A stretch of DNA of 64,000 nucleotides from SHVO01 sp964576515 (GTDB taxonomy: Bacteria; Pseudomonadota; Alphaproteobacteria; Rhodospirillales; Rhodospirillaceae), in assembly GCA_964576515.1 (NCBI GenBank), contig CAZNUW010000004.1, positions 248,001-312,000 on the forward strand, given 5' to 3'. The position numbers were made by a program, and so were the translations under genes. Position 1 is the stretch's first letter. The number at the start of each line of letters is the position of its first letter. Shown one piece after another: positions 15,058-23,928 of this stretch. Under the pieces are notes generated by a model. That model was given only the letters and a program-made list of their open reading frames with translations. It was not told the origin of the DNA and ran no database searches.

Positions 15058-16017
15058 ATGACGCCGCTCATCTGCGTTGAAGGCATCGTCAAGCGATTCG
15101 GGTCGGTCCTGGCGGTCGATCACGTTTCGCTCGATGTGGGCGCCGACGAGTGTCTCGCGCTCCTCGGTCCATCGGGGTGCGGCAAGACGACGCTGCTGCG
15201 GCTCATCGCCGGCCTCGAGCGGGCGGACGTCGGCGCGATTGCGATCGGCGGGGCCGACGTCACGCGCGCGCCGCCGTACGCGCGGCCCGTGAACATGATG
15301 TTCCAGTCCTACGCCTTGTTCCCGCACATGACGGTGGCCGCCAACGTGGCTTTCGGCCTGAAGCAGGACGGCCTGCCATCCTCGGAGGTCGATCTGCGCG
15401 TGAAGGAAGCGCTTGGCATCGTCGAGATGGAAACGTTCGCCGCCCGCAAGCCCGACCAGCTCTCCGGCGGGCAGCGCCAAAGGGTTGCGCTGGCCCGCTG
15501 CATCGCCAAGCGGCCGAAGGCGCTGCTCCTCGATGAGCCCTTAGCGGCGTTGGACAAGCATTTGCGCGAACGCACGCAACTGGAATTGCTCGCGCTGCGC
15601 CGCCGCTTAGGGATCAGCTTCGTGATCGTCACACACGATCAGGATGAAGCCATGGCGATGGCCGATCGCATCGCGGTCATGGAGCGCGGGCGTATCCTAC
15701 AGATAGATGCGCCGCGCGCATTGTATGAGAAGCCCGCCAGCCGGGCCGTCGCGCGCTTTTTCGGTGACGTCAATCTGTGGCCGTCCGGCGTTGCCGTGCG
15801 CCCTGAACGCATCACGATCTCCGCCGCCTCGGGAACGATAAGCGGGGTGGTCGCCGACATCATCTATCGCGGCACGGCGACCACATATCTGGTGCAGACT
15901 GATCAGCTTATGGTGCGCGTCCTGCGCCAGAACGCCGACGGCGAGCCGGTCTTCCAAAAAGGCGAGCGCGTCTTTCTAAGCTGGCCGCAGGACGCGGCGC
16001 GGATGCTGCCCGCATGA
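15058..16017 (+). CDS. Spermidine/putrescine ABC transporter ATPase (PotA/PotG-like)
   Basis: The 319-residue ATPase carries Walker A GPSGCGKTT (about residue 38), signature LSGGQRQRVALARC, Walker B ALLLDEPLAALD and the switch His in VIVTHDQDEAM. A C-terminal TOBE-like domain follows (about 240-319). It energises polyamine uptake at the inner face of the membrane. It begins 7 bp after the binding-protein gene and overlaps the first permease gene by 4 bp. Confidence 0.95.
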   Translation: MTPLICVEGIVKRFGSVLAVDHVSLDVGADECLALLGPSGCGKTTLLRLIAGLERADVGAIAIGGADVTRAPPYARPVNMMFQSYALFPHMTVAANVAFGLKQDGLPSSEVDLRVKEALGIVEMETFAARKPDQLSGGQRQRVALARCIAKRPKALLLDEPLAALDKHLRERTQLELLALRRRLGISFVIVTHDQDEAMAMADRIAVMERGRILQIDAPRALYEKPASRAVARFFGDVNLWPSGVAVRPERITISAASGTISGVVADIIYRGTATTYLVQTDQLMVRVLRQNADGEPVFQKGERVFLSWPQDAARMLPA

Positions 16018-16856
16018 CGCCGCAGGCCAGAACGGCGCTCGCCCTGACGTGGCTGTGGGTCGGCCTGATCCTCCTTTTGCCCTTCGCCATCGTCTTGAAG
16101 ATCAGCATCGCGACCGCGCAGCTGGGCGTGCCGCCTTATGGCCCCCCATCCACGTTGGAGAACTACGCCGCGCTCTTTCAGGATGGGCTTTATCTCAAGG
16201 CGTATCTCGGTTCGATCCAGATCGCCTTCGTGTCGACCGCGATCGCGCTTCTGCTGGGCTATCCCATGGCCTACGGCATCGCGCGCGCGCCGGTGCGCTG
16301 GCGGTCCATTTTGCTCCTGCTGGTGGTGTTGCCGTTCTGGACGTCCTTCCTGATCCGCATCTACGCGTGGATCGGTTTGTTGCGGCCGACAGGGTTCATC
16401 AATTCCCTGCTTGCGGGCGCGGGGCTTATCGACGCGCCGTTGCGCCTTATCAATACGGACGGCGCCGTCTATCTCGGCATCGTTTACGCCAATCTTCCCT
16501 TCATGGTGTTGCCGCTCTATGCGCGGCTGGAAAAACTCGATCCCGCCCTCCTGGAGGCCGCCGCCGATCTCGGTGCGAAGCCGTGGCGGGCGTTCCTGCA
16601 AGTCACCTTGCCGCTCTCCGCGCCCGGCATCGTCGCCGGATGCCTCTTGGTCTTCATTCCCGCGATGGGTGAGTTCGTCATCCCGGAACTGTTGGGCGGG
16701 CCCGATACGCTGATGATCGGCAAGGTGCTCTGGAGCGAATTTTTCACCAGCCGGGATTGGCCGATGAGCGCCGCGGTCGCCGTCGCGCTGCTGGTGATGG
16801 TTGTCGCGCCGATCGCCTGGCTTCAAACCATAGACAGGCGCGAGGTCCGCTCATGA
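16014..16856 (+). CDS. Spermidine/putrescine ABC transporter permease (PotB/PotH-like)
   Basis: The 280-residue inner-membrane permease has six hydrophobic helices and the EAA loop LEAAADLGAKPWRAFLQVTLPLSAPG (about residues 180-205) that contacts the ATPase. GYPMAYGIARAP and PFWTSFLIRIYAW are PotB/PotH hallmarks. It pairs with the second permease to form the channel. It overlaps both neighbours by 4 bp, showing translational coupling. Confidence 0.94.
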   Translation: MTPQARTALALTWLWVGLILLLPFAIVLKISIATAQLGVPPYGPPSTLENYAALFQDGLYLKAYLGSIQIAFVSTAIALLLGYPMAYGIARAPVRWRSILLLLVVLPFWTSFLIRIYAWIGLLRPTGFINSLLAGAGLIDAPLRLINTDGAVYLGIVYANLPFMVLPLYARLEKLDPALLEAAADLGAKPWRAFLQVTLPLSAPGIVAGCLLVFIPAMGEFVIPELLGGPDTLMIGKVLWSEFFTSRDWPMSAAVAVALLVMVVAPIAWLQTIDRREVRS

Positions 16857-17635
16857 CCGCGCGCATTTTTCTGGGTCTCGGGCTCGCCTTCTTGTATCTG
16901 CCGCTGCTCGTGGTGATGGGGTATTCCTTCAACGCCTCGCGGCTGGTGACGGTGTGGACCGGCTTCTCGACGCAGTGGTACGGCGAACTGTTCGCCGATC
17001 GGCAGATCATGCGCGCGGCGGGCATCAGTCTTCTCGTCGCCGCCGTTTCGGCCAGCCTTGCGACCATGTTTGGTACCGCCGCCGGCTACGCGCTCGCGCG
17101 GTTCGGGCCTTTTCGCGGCCGCGCGCTGTTCGCCGGAACATTGACCATGCCGCTCGTGATGCCCGAAGTGATTTTGGGGCTCGCGTTCCTGCTTTTGTTC
17201 GTCGCCGCGCAGAACGTCATGCCGTGGTTGCCGGGGCGTGGTGTTTTCACGCTGGTGCTGGCGCATGCCGGCGTGACCATGGCCTATGTCGCGGTGATCG
17301 TGCAGGCGCGCATCGCCGGGATGGCGCGCGACGTCGAGGAGGCCGCGGCCGATCTCGGCGCGAAACCGGCGGCGGTGTTTTTCCAGGTCACGCTTCCCTT
17401 GATTGCCCCGGCGCTGATCGCGGGTTGGCTCTTGGCCTTTGTACTGTCGCTCGATGATCTTGTGATCGCGAGTTTCGTGTCCGGCCCGCAGTCGACCACC
17501 TTGCCCATGGTGGTGTTCTCGAGCGTGCGGTTGGGCGTGAGCCCAAAGATCAACGCCCTTGCGACGATCATGATCGCGGCGACGGCGGTGTTGCTGATCC
17601 TGGCGGCCTTGGTTGTCCGGCGCCGTACAAAGTAG
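16853..17635 (+). CDS. Spermidine/putrescine ABC transporter permease (PotC/PotI-like)
   Basis: The 260-residue permease begins at ATG 16853, which overlaps the stop of the previous gene (ATGA). It carries YLPLLVVMGYSFNASR near the N-terminus, PLVMPEVILGLAFLLLF, and the EAA loop VEEAAADLGAKPAAVFFQVTLP. It ends the operon; a GC-rich hairpin follows 24 bp later. An in-frame start further upstream would lie inside the preceding permease and is rejected. Confidence 0.94.
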   Translation: MTARIFLGLGLAFLYLPLLVVMGYSFNASRLVTVWTGFSTQWYGELFADRQIMRAAGISLLVAAVSASLATMFGTAAGYALARFGPFRGRALFAGTLTMPLVMPEVILGLAFLLLFVAAQNVMPWLPGRGVFTLVLAHAGVTMAYVAVIVQARIAGMARDVEEAAADLGAKPAAVFFQVTLPLIAPALIAGWLLAFVLSLDDLVIASFVSGPQSTTLPMVVFSSVRLGVSPKINALATIMIAATAVLLILAALVVRRRTK

Positions 17636-17659
17636 AACGCGCAGGCGCGCGTAAAATGA

Positions 17660-17686
17660 AAGCGCCCCGCTTGGGGCAGGGCGCTT
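17660..17686. terminator. GC-rich hairpin after the polyamine transporter operon
   Basis: AAGCGCCC (17660-17667) pairs with GGGCGCTT (17679-17686). There is no long T run on the plus side, so termination efficiency is uncertain; it lies between convergent genes and may serve both. Confidence 0.55.
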
Positions 17687-17740
17687 ACGCTGTATCGAAT
17701 TTCTTTTGCTCGTTCTGAACCGTGTTTCTCGCCGAACCTC

Positions 17741-18085
17741 CTATCGCTTTCCGTCGATCGAAACTTCGCCGCGTTCGATCTTTACGGTCGCATTTCCTTT
17801 CACTTCGACGGACGATGTCTCGGTCAGGACCACGCAGTCGCTGCAGATGTCCGAGAGGCTCTGGCCCGCGCCGACCGTGATCGTTTCGCTTTTACCGTCG
17901 CTATGATTGATGGTGATTTCGCGCGGCATGCGGTCGCGGTTCCTCAGATCGACGGCATGTGCCGCCGAGAGCGCCGTGGCCGTTGTCGCGATGATCACAC
18001 CCCACAAGAGTCCAGCACTGCTCACGTTGGCCGGCTCCGCCGCTTTCTTTAGGTCATCTGTTGTTTGCAGTGCACAATGTTCCAC
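17741..18085 (-). CDS. Small exported or membrane-anchored hypothetical protein
   Basis: The 114-residue protein has a hydrophobic segment at about residues 24-43 (GLLWGVIIATTATALSAAHA) acting as a late signal peptide or anchor, followed by a short beta-rich domain (EITINHSDGKSETITVGAGQ) with a CSDC pair and a VEVKGNATVKIERGEVSI strand pair. The CxxC could bind metal or form a disulfide. No family was recognised. The gene stands alone, convergent with the polyamine operon. Coding status rests on composition and the plausible domain layout. Confidence 0.6.
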   Translation of the reverse strand: MEHCALQTTDDLKKAAEPANVSSAGLLWGVIIATTATALSAAHAVDLRNRDRMPREITINHSDGKSETITVGAGQSLSDICSDCVVLTETSSVEVKGNATVKIERGEVSIDGKR

Positions 18086-18248
18086 GGGGTCAATCTCCGA
18101 TCAAACGAATTTAGGCGTGCGGTATGTTCGAAAATTTCGATGGATAGCGGCGTCGCGCGTACCGGGACTAAACCCAAAATCCACCCTAAGTATTTGCAAA
18201 TTATGATAATTATGCATCAATCGTGTTCTGGAACAGGGGAGACGCACG

Positions 18249-18950
18249 GTGACCATTTTACTGCATGAATTGGCCCTCGATCAGGGGGTTCTGTCGTCGC
18301 CCTTTTGCTGGATGGTGCGGTTTGCGCTGGCGCATAAGGGGCTCGACTACCGCACTGCGACCACAAGCTTCACGGGCATCCCGTCGATTTGCGGCGGTGG
18401 CCAGAAAATGGTGCCGGTCCTGGAGGACGCGGGCCAGGTGATCGCCGACAGTTGGGCCATCGCCGAGCACCTGGAGGCGGCTTATCCGGAGCGCCCTTCT
18501 GTGTTCGGGGGTGCGGTGGGACGAAGCTTCGCCCGCTTCGTGCTGGCGACATTCGCCACCCATATCCTGCGCGCGGGCGTCAAAGTCGTTGTCGCCGAGG
18601 TTTACAAGAAAGTGCAGCCCGAGGACCGCGACTATTATCGCGACAGCCGGGCGCAACGCTTCGGTATGCCCATTGAGGCCTTCACAGCCGCGCCGGTGGC
18701 CGAACGAATCGCCGCGTTGCGCGCGACCCTCGATCCCTTGCGCGCGGTGCTGGCGGATCAGCCGTATCTATCGGGCGCGGCGCCGCTCTACGCCGATTAC
18801 GTCGCGGCCGGCTTCCTGATGTGGTGGCGCGCCGTCTCGCCCGAGCGTGTCCTTGAGCGTGACGATCCGCTGACGCCCTGGTTTGAACGGATGCTGGCGC
18901 TCTATCCGCGGATCGCCGACGAAAGCACCCGCGCATGGGACGGCCCTTGA
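18249..18950 (+). CDS. Glutathione S-transferase family protein
   Basis: The 233-residue cytoplasmic protein has an N-terminal thioredoxin-fold domain (LLHELALDQGVLSSPFCWMVRFALAHKGLDY, then KMVPVLEDAGQVIADSWAIAEHLEAAYP with the conserved cis-Pro and DS pair) and a helical C-terminal domain with DYVAAGFLMWW. The cysteine in SSPFCWMVRF is at the usual catalytic position. It starts with GTG at 18249 after AGGGGAGACG. It overlaps the Nudix gene by 16 bp. Substrate unknown. Confidence 0.88.
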   Translation: MTILLHELALDQGVLSSPFCWMVRFALAHKGLDYRTATTSFTGIPSICGGGQKMVPVLEDAGQVIADSWAIAEHLEAAYPERPSVFGGAVGRSFARFVLATFATHILRAGVKVVVAEVYKKVQPEDRDYYRDSRAQRFGMPIEAFTAAPVAERIAALRATLDPLRAVLADQPYLSGAAPLYADYVAAGFLMWWRAVSPERVLERDDPLTPWFERMLALYPRIADESTRAWDGP

Positions 18951-19423
18951 AGAAGTTCCTGTCCCTCATCTTCGGCGCAACGCCCGAATGGATGACACGA
19001 GGACTGCTGCGCGCCATTACCCCGTCCTACCGGATTGGGGTGGCGGGCGTGTTCTTTACGCCCACCGGCGAGGTTCTCGTTCAGCGTCACGTTTTCCGCC
19101 ACCGGTATCCGTGGGGTCTTCCCGCCGGGTTCTTGGACGTAGGGGAAACCCCGGAAGCGGGGGCCTTGCGCGAGCTTCAAGAGGAAGTGGGGCTGAAGGC
19201 CTCGGTGGACGGGATTGTCGGGTGCTATTTCATCCATCCGCGTCACCTGGAAATCGCGGTGAGGGGAACAATCGATCCCGCGCAACCGCCGTGCCTGAAC
19301 CACGAGATTTTTGAACTGGCCTATGTGAGGCCCGACAGCTTGCCCGAGGCCATGCCCGCGGATCAGAAGGTGATGGTTTTAAGGGCCGCGGGCGCTCCGG
19401 TCATAAAAACCTTGTCCCTCTGA
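18935..19423 (+). CDS. Nudix hydrolase
   Basis: The 162-residue enzyme contains a full Nudix box from residue 65: GFLDVGETPEAGALRELQEE, with G65, E71 and the R79-E80-L-Q-E83-E84 metal site. It hydrolyses a nucleoside diphosphate linked to another moiety; the exact substrate is not evident. The ATG at 18935 lies inside the GST gene, so the two are translationally coupled. A Trp-Gly-Leu-Pro-Ala-Gly just before the box resembles NADH or Ap4A type Nudix enzymes only loosely. Confidence 0.92.
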   Translation: MGRPLKKFLSLIFGATPEWMTRGLLRAITPSYRIGVAGVFFTPTGEVLVQRHVFRHRYPWGLPAGFLDVGETPEAGALRELQEEVGLKASVDGIVGCYFIHPRHLEIAVRGTIDPAQPPCLNHEIFELAYVRPDSLPEAMPADQKVMVLRAAGAPVIKTLSL

Positions 19424-19446
19424 CGGGCGGGCTTTAGAAGCCCCGC

Positions 19447-19764
19447 ATGGCAAAAATCAACGTCACCACCCGTTCCGGTCAACAGGTTGCCCTCGACGGC
19501 AAGATTGGCCACACCCTGATGGAAAACCTGCGCGACAACGACCTCGACGTCGAAGCCGCGTGCGGCGGGTCGTGCTCGTGCGCGACCTGTCACGTCTTTG
19601 TCGCGGACGCCTGGTTGGACAAGTTGCCGACGCGCACGCCCGATGAAGAGGAACTCGTCGAGCAGACGACGTTCTACAAGGGCAAAAATTCGCGGCTGTC
19701 GTGCCAAATCAAATTTACCGAAGCCCTCGACGGCATCGACGTCACGGTCGCGCCCGCCGAATAA
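19447..19764 (+). CDS. 2Fe-2S ferredoxin, adrenodoxin/Fdx type
   Basis: The 105-residue electron carrier has the Fdx cysteine pattern C39-x5-C45-x2-C48 and C86 (RLSCQIK); C43 is extra. AACGGSCSCATCHVFV and LSCQI are characteristic. Such ferredoxins serve Fe-S cluster assembly, P450s or hydroxylases. No isc or suf genes are adjacent, so its partner is unknown. It lies 23 bp after the Nudix gene and is probably co-transcribed with GST and Nudix. Confidence 0.93.
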   Translation: MAKINVTTRSGQQVALDGKIGHTLMENLRDNDLDVEAACGGSCSCATCHVFVADAWLDKLPTRTPDEEELVEQTTFYKGKNSRLSCQIKFTEALDGIDVTVAPAE

Positions 19765-19768
19765 GGCT

Positions 19769-20653
19769 TTAGTTTTCCCGCCAGCGGCGGTGCATCCATA
19801 GCCACTGATCGGGCCGTTCGCGGATCCATCGTTCCAAGCGCTGATTGATCGCCGTCATGGCGGCGTGGATGTCCGCGTCGTGATCGTCCGTCGGCGCGAA
19901 GCGCCACGGCTCTTCGATCGTGATCTTGAAGCGGGCGCCGCCCAGGCGCTCCACGCGGATTGGGAAAACCGGGCAGTCAAGTTTTAGCGCGAAGGTGGCG
20001 ATCGCCGGGGCCGTCGCGGCCGGCCGGCCGAAGAACGGCACGTCGATGCCTGAACTCAGTTTCTGGTCGACCAGCATCACCACGTGGCCGCCCTGCTTCA
20101 ATTCGCTAAGGACGATGCGCGCCCCGGCGGGGCCCTTCGGCGCGAGCCCCGCCACGCCGCGGCGGCGGATCTCGGCAATCATCTCGTCGACAAGCGGGTT
20201 GTTGGCCTTGCGGTAAACCGCCGTGATCGGTTTTGTGTGAAGGCGCAACGCGTCGAAGATCAACTCCCAGTTCGCGAGATGCGCGGTCATCAAGAGCGCG
20301 GGTTTGCCCTCTTTCGCGCGCGCGGCCAATTCTTCGTGGCCTTCCAACGTCACGCGATCCTCGAGGCGCGGGATCACCGCGTATTCCGTCATCGTGCGCC
20401 CGAAGTTGTCCCAGGCGCGGCGCAGGATTCCCGCGCGCGCCGTCTCATCGTGTTCCGGCATCGCCCGCGCGAGATTGCGGTGGGCGATCTTGTGGGCGCG
20501 GGTCAGCGGCCCAACCGTGCGGCCCAGCCATGCGCCGAACGCCGAAACCCTGTCGACCGAGAACAGGTTCAGCAGAGCAAACAGAAGGCGCGCAGCGCCG
20601 GCCTCGACGCGATAGCGGATCGGATGCTTTAAAGGGACGGTCTGATCGGACAT
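19769..20653 (-). CDS. Lipid A lauroyl/lysophospholipid acyltransferase (LpxL/HtrB family)
   Basis: The 294-residue protein has an N-terminal membrane anchor region (about residues 17-45) and the H-x4-E active-site motif in LMTAHLANWELIFD, then YRKANNPLVDEMI and GGHVVMLVDQKLSSGIDVPFFGR, all LpxL-like. It should transfer an acyl chain onto lipid A precursors at the cytoplasmic face of the inner membrane. It is divergent from a glycosyltransferase gene 38 bp away, which is consistent with an envelope-lipid locus. Which acyl position it modifies is unknown. Confidence 0.9.
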   Translation of the reverse strand: MSDQTVPLKHPIRYRVEAGAARLLFALLNLFSVDRVSAFGAWLGRTVGPLTRAHKIAHRNLARAMPEHDETARAGILRRAWDNFGRTMTEYAVIPRLEDRVTLEGHEELAARAKEGKPALLMTAHLANWELIFDALRLHTKPITAVYRKANNPLVDEMIAEIRRRGVAGLAPKGPAGARIVLSELKQGGHVVMLVDQKLSSGIDVPFFGRPAATAPAIATFALKLDCPVFPIRVERLGGARFKITIEEPWRFAPTDDHDADIHAAMTAINQRLERWIRERPDQWLWMHRRWREN

Positions 20654-20691
20654 TATGCGCGACTTATAGCCGCTCTTACGGAGTTAGTAAC

Positions 20692-21714
20692 GTGCGCCTG
20701 TTGCAAGTCCTTGCCGGCGGTCTGCATGGCGGGGCCGAGCGCTTTTATGAGGATCTCGTCGTCGGGCTGGCCCGGACCGGCGTCGATCAGGCCTGCGCAA
20801 TCCGGCCGTTTCCGTTGCGCGCCGCGCGCCTGTCGGCGGTCGGCTGCCGGGTCAGCCAGTTCATGTTCGGCGGATTCTTCGATATCGTGACGCGGCGGAG
20901 GCTGGCGAAGCTCGCGAAGCTGGAGCGCCCGGACGTAATCCTAGGCTGGATGAACCGGGCCTGCCACATCCTGCCGGAGGGCGATTGGGTCAACGTCGGA
21001 CGCCTGGGCGGCTACTACAGCCTCAAGTACTACCGGCGCTGTCATCATCTGGTGTGCAACACGCCCGATATCGCCGATCACGTGGTGCGCGAAGGGTGGC
21101 CCGCGGCGCGCACCCACTACATTCCGAATTTCACGCCTGTTGACGACGGTCCTCCGGCGGATCGGAGGGCGCTCGATACGCCGCCCGCCACCAAAGTGCT
21201 GCTCGTGCTTGCGCGCTTGCACAAGGTCAAAGGCATCGACGTCGCCATTCGGGCGCTCGCCGATATTCCGGATGCTGTCCTTTGGGTCGCGGGCGAAGGA
21301 ACGCTGGAGGACGCGTTGCGCGACCTCGCGGCGCAGTCCGGCGTCGCGGACCGGGTACGGTTCCTGGGATGGCGCGACGACCGCTCGGCGCTGCTCAAGG
21401 CGGCGGACGTCGTGTTGGTGCCGTCGCGCTACGAGCCGTTCGGAAATGTGGTCGTCAACGCCTGGGCGCACGGCGTGCCGCTTGTCGCCGCCGCGAGCCA
21501 GGGGCCTGGCTTCCTTGTGCGGGACGCCGAGGACGGTTTGAAGGTTCCGGTGGATGACGCCGCCGCGCTCGCGAGGGCGGTGAACGCGCTCCTGGGCGAT
21601 CCCGGTCTTGCGGCGTCGCTGAAGGCCAACGGGTTAGAGCGCATCCGTAAAGAGTTCTCCGAACAGGCGGTCGTGCAACAATATGTGGACCTCCTTTCAA
21701 CCGTGAAGCGTTAA
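20692..21714 (+). CDS. Glycosyltransferase family 4-like protein
   Basis: The 340-residue GT-B enzyme begins MRLLQVLAGGLHGGAERFYEDLVVGLARTG, an N-terminal GT4 acceptor domain; the C-terminal donor domain includes LLVLARLHKVKGIDVAIRAL and the nucleotide-sugar motif PSRYEPFGNVVVNAWAHGVP. The usual E-x7-E has Asn in the second position (E-PFGNVVV-N). The GTG at 20692 is preceded by GGAG; an upstream frame overlapping the LpxL gene is not credible. Similar proteins build LPS core or capsule; the substrate is unknown. Confidence 0.88.
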   Translation: MRLLQVLAGGLHGGAERFYEDLVVGLARTGVDQACAIRPFPLRAARLSAVGCRVSQFMFGGFFDIVTRRRLAKLAKLERPDVILGWMNRACHILPEGDWVNVGRLGGYYSLKYYRRCHHLVCNTPDIADHVVREGWPAARTHYIPNFTPVDDGPPADRRALDTPPATKVLLVLARLHKVKGIDVAIRALADIPDAVLWVAGEGTLEDALRDLAAQSGVADRVRFLGWRDDRSALLKAADVVLVPSRYEPFGNVVVNAWAHGVPLVAAASQGPGFLVRDAEDGLKVPVDDAAALARAVNALLGDPGLAASLKANGLERIRKEFSEQAVVQQYVDLLSTVKR

Positions 21715-21788
21715 GAGGGCATGAAGCGTTAAAGGTGTGAGCCCCTTCGATTGTTTGACCCCGAGATACAGGGCATAGTGGCGCCCGC

Positions 21789-23573
21789 ATGCAGGTTTCA
21801 CCGGCCAAAAAGGATGACGGGACGTCTCCCGACGCGGACGCCCGGCCGCAAGGCGAGGAGCGCGATCATCTTGGCTTGATTGCCGAAATGACGCGCGAAT
21901 TCGCCGCCGCCAACGACTATAAGGCGGTCGCGCATACGGCGCTGGAACGCATCACCAAGTACATGAGCGCCCAGGCCGCGTCGCTGTTCCTGCTCAGCGA
22001 CGCGGGCGACAATCTGGTGTGTGTGGCCTGTTATGGGCCGGTCGACATCACCGGCCTCAATATTCCGGCGGCCGCCGGCGTCGTGGGCCGGTGCGTGATT
22101 TCGCGCCGGGGCCTCCTGGTGCGCGATGTGTCGCAGGATGGGGACTTCGGCAAGGCGGTCGACGAAAAGACGGGGTTCACCACCCGCTCGCTTCTGGTGG
22201 CGCCGCTTGCAATCGGCAAGGAGTGCCTCGGCGCGATCGAGATCATTAACCGCGCGAGCGGCGACGGCTTGTTCAGCGATGAAGACCTGATTTTGCTGGA
22301 GACTCTTGCGCGCGCGGCCGCGCTCGCCATCAACAATTTCCGCCTGACCCACAAGATCGTTCAGCAGGAACGCGACCGGCACGAGCTTGAACTCGCCGCC
22401 GAGATTCAACGCGATCTTTTGCCGCAGGCATCCACCCGCGATTTCCCTGTCCATGGGGTCAATATCCCCGCGCGCGCGGTGTCGGGCGATTTCTTCGACA
22501 TCATCGTGCTGCCCGACGGACGCATCTGGTTCAACGTCGCTGATGTCTCGGGCAAGGGCATGAACGCGGCCTTGTTGATGGCCAAGACGTCCAGTTTGTT
22601 CCGGTGCCTTGCGAAAAGCGCCGAGCATCCGGGCCAGCTTCTGAACGCCATCAATAACGAGCTCTGCGAAACCAATTCCCACGGAATGTTTGTGACGATG
22701 GTGGGCGGCTTGTTCGACCCGGCCGTCGGTGTCGTGCGCTTTGCCAACGCGGGGCACGAGCCGCCGCTGTTGTTCGACGCCCGGACAGAACGGTTCACCG
22801 CGGTTCCGGCCGACGCGCCACCGCTCGGCATCGCGCCGAATATCGCCGGACCCGAAGGGTTCCCGGTCCGCGAACTGTTTCTGGCCGGCGGAACACTCTA
22901 TGTGTTCACCGACGGCCTGACGGAGGCGACGACCTTCGGCGGCGGCATGCTGGGGATCGATGGCGTGCGCGCCTTGATTCGCGATCACGCCGATCAGGCG
23001 CCGGACCTGCGCCTGAAAAGCATCGCCGGGGCCGTGAAACTGCCCGGCCAATCCTTGCGCGACGACCTGACGTTGCTGGTGGTCGAGGATATGGCGATCG
23101 CGCCGATGGGCGCGAAGCCCCCGACGACGGCGCTCGATGCGCCAGCCGACGAACAGATCCTGCGGATTCGCGTTCCGGCGCGGGCCGATCGTCTGAAGCT
23201 CATCCGCGCGGCCACCGAGCAGGCGGCTGTTTTCTGCGATGCGCCGGAAGCCTGGGTCTTCGACCTGAAGATGGCCGTCGACGAAGCCTGTCAGAACGTG
23301 ATCCGTCATGCTTACAAAGGGCGCGACGACGCCGGCGACATCGTAATCGATTTCGCGCGGCGCGCCGGCGCGCTGGAAGTCGATATCATGGACTTTGCCG
23401 ATCCGGTCGACCCCGAGACGATCCGGCCCCGGGACATTACCGAGGTGCGGCCCGGGGGGCTGGGGGTTCATCTCATCAAATCAGTTTGTGACGAGGCGAA
23501 ATTCATTCCGCCGCCGCCTGGAGTCGGCAACTTATTTAAATTGACCAAACGCCTCCCAACCAAGGTATCTTAG
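21789..23573 (+). CDS. GAF - PP2C (SpoIIE) phosphatase - HATPase regulator
   Basis: The 594-residue cytoplasmic protein has three domains. A GAF sensor spans about 25-185 (AVAHTALERITKYMSAQAASLFLL to ETLARAAALAINN). A PP2C/SpoIIE phosphatase spans about 200-430, with AEIQRDLLPQ, VSGDFFDI, VADVSGKGMNAALLMAKT and FTDGLTEAT. An RsbW-like HATPase kinase domain spans about 455-590, with DEACQNVIRHAYKG (N box), DFADP and RPGGLGVHLIKS. It would both phosphorylate and dephosphorylate a STAS partner, and a STAS gene starts 20 bp downstream. Together they head the Mla transporter genes. Confidence 0.92.
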   Translation: MQVSPAKKDDGTSPDADARPQGEERDHLGLIAEMTREFAAANDYKAVAHTALERITKYMSAQAASLFLLSDAGDNLVCVACYGPVDITGLNIPAAAGVVGRCVISRRGLLVRDVSQDGDFGKAVDEKTGFTTRSLLVAPLAIGKECLGAIEIINRASGDGLFSDEDLILLETLARAAALAINNFRLTHKIVQQERDRHELELAAEIQRDLLPQASTRDFPVHGVNIPARAVSGDFFDIIVLPDGRIWFNVADVSGKGMNAALLMAKTSSLFRCLAKSAEHPGQLLNAINNELCETNSHGMFVTMVGGLFDPAVGVVRFANAGHEPPLLFDARTERFTAVPADAPPLGIAPNIAGPEGFPVRELFLAGGTLYVFTDGLTEATTFGGGMLGIDGVRALIRDHADQAPDLRLKSIAGAVKLPGQSLRDDLTLLVVEDMAIAPMGAKPPTTALDAPADEQILRIRVPARADRLKLIRAATEQAAVFCDAPEAWVFDLKMAVDEACQNVIRHAYKGRDDAGDIVIDFARRAGALEVDIMDFADPVDPETIRPRDITEVRPGGLGVHLIKSVCDEAKFIPPPPGVGNLFKLTKRLPTKVS

Positions 23574-23593
23574 AGGCCGGGGAACGCATCGAA

Positions 23594-23926
23594 ATGTCTT
23601 ACGAAGTCAAAAATGTGAACGGCGCCGCCGTGGTGGCGCTCACGGGCGATGTCGATTTGCAGACATCCCCCACCGTGCGTCAGAAGCTCCTGGAGAGCCT
23701 CGAGCAGTATAAGCAGATCGTCGTCGATCTTTCCGCCGTGAATTATATCGATTCGTCCGGTGTCGCTTCGCTCGTCGAGGCCTACCAGGTTTCGCGCAAG
23801 AAAGGCGCGGCCTTCAGTCTGGCCAGCGTCTCGGCGGCCGCCATGCGCGTGCTGTCGCTCGCGCGTCTCGACAAGGTCTTCACCATCCATCCGTCCGTCG
23901 AAGCGGCGCTCGCCGCGCAAGGATAG
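23594..23926 (+). CDS. STAS-domain protein (anti-sigma-factor antagonist or MlaB-like)
   Basis: The 110-residue STAS protein carries IVVDLSAVNYIDSSGVASLVEAY; the DSSG serine is the usual phosphorylation site of SpoIIAA-type antagonists. It sits 20 bp after the PP2C-HATPase regulator, its likely kinase/phosphatase, and 2 bp before mlaE. In E. coli the STAS protein MlaB binds the MlaF ATPase, so this protein could do that, work on a sigma system, or both. Position alone cannot decide. Confidence 0.92.
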   Translation: MSYEVKNVNGAAVVALTGDVDLQTSPTVRQKLLESLEQYKQIVVDLSAVNYIDSSGVASLVEAYQVSRKKGAAFSLASVSAAAMRVLSLARLDKVFTIHPSVEAALAAQG

Positions 23927-23928
23927 CC

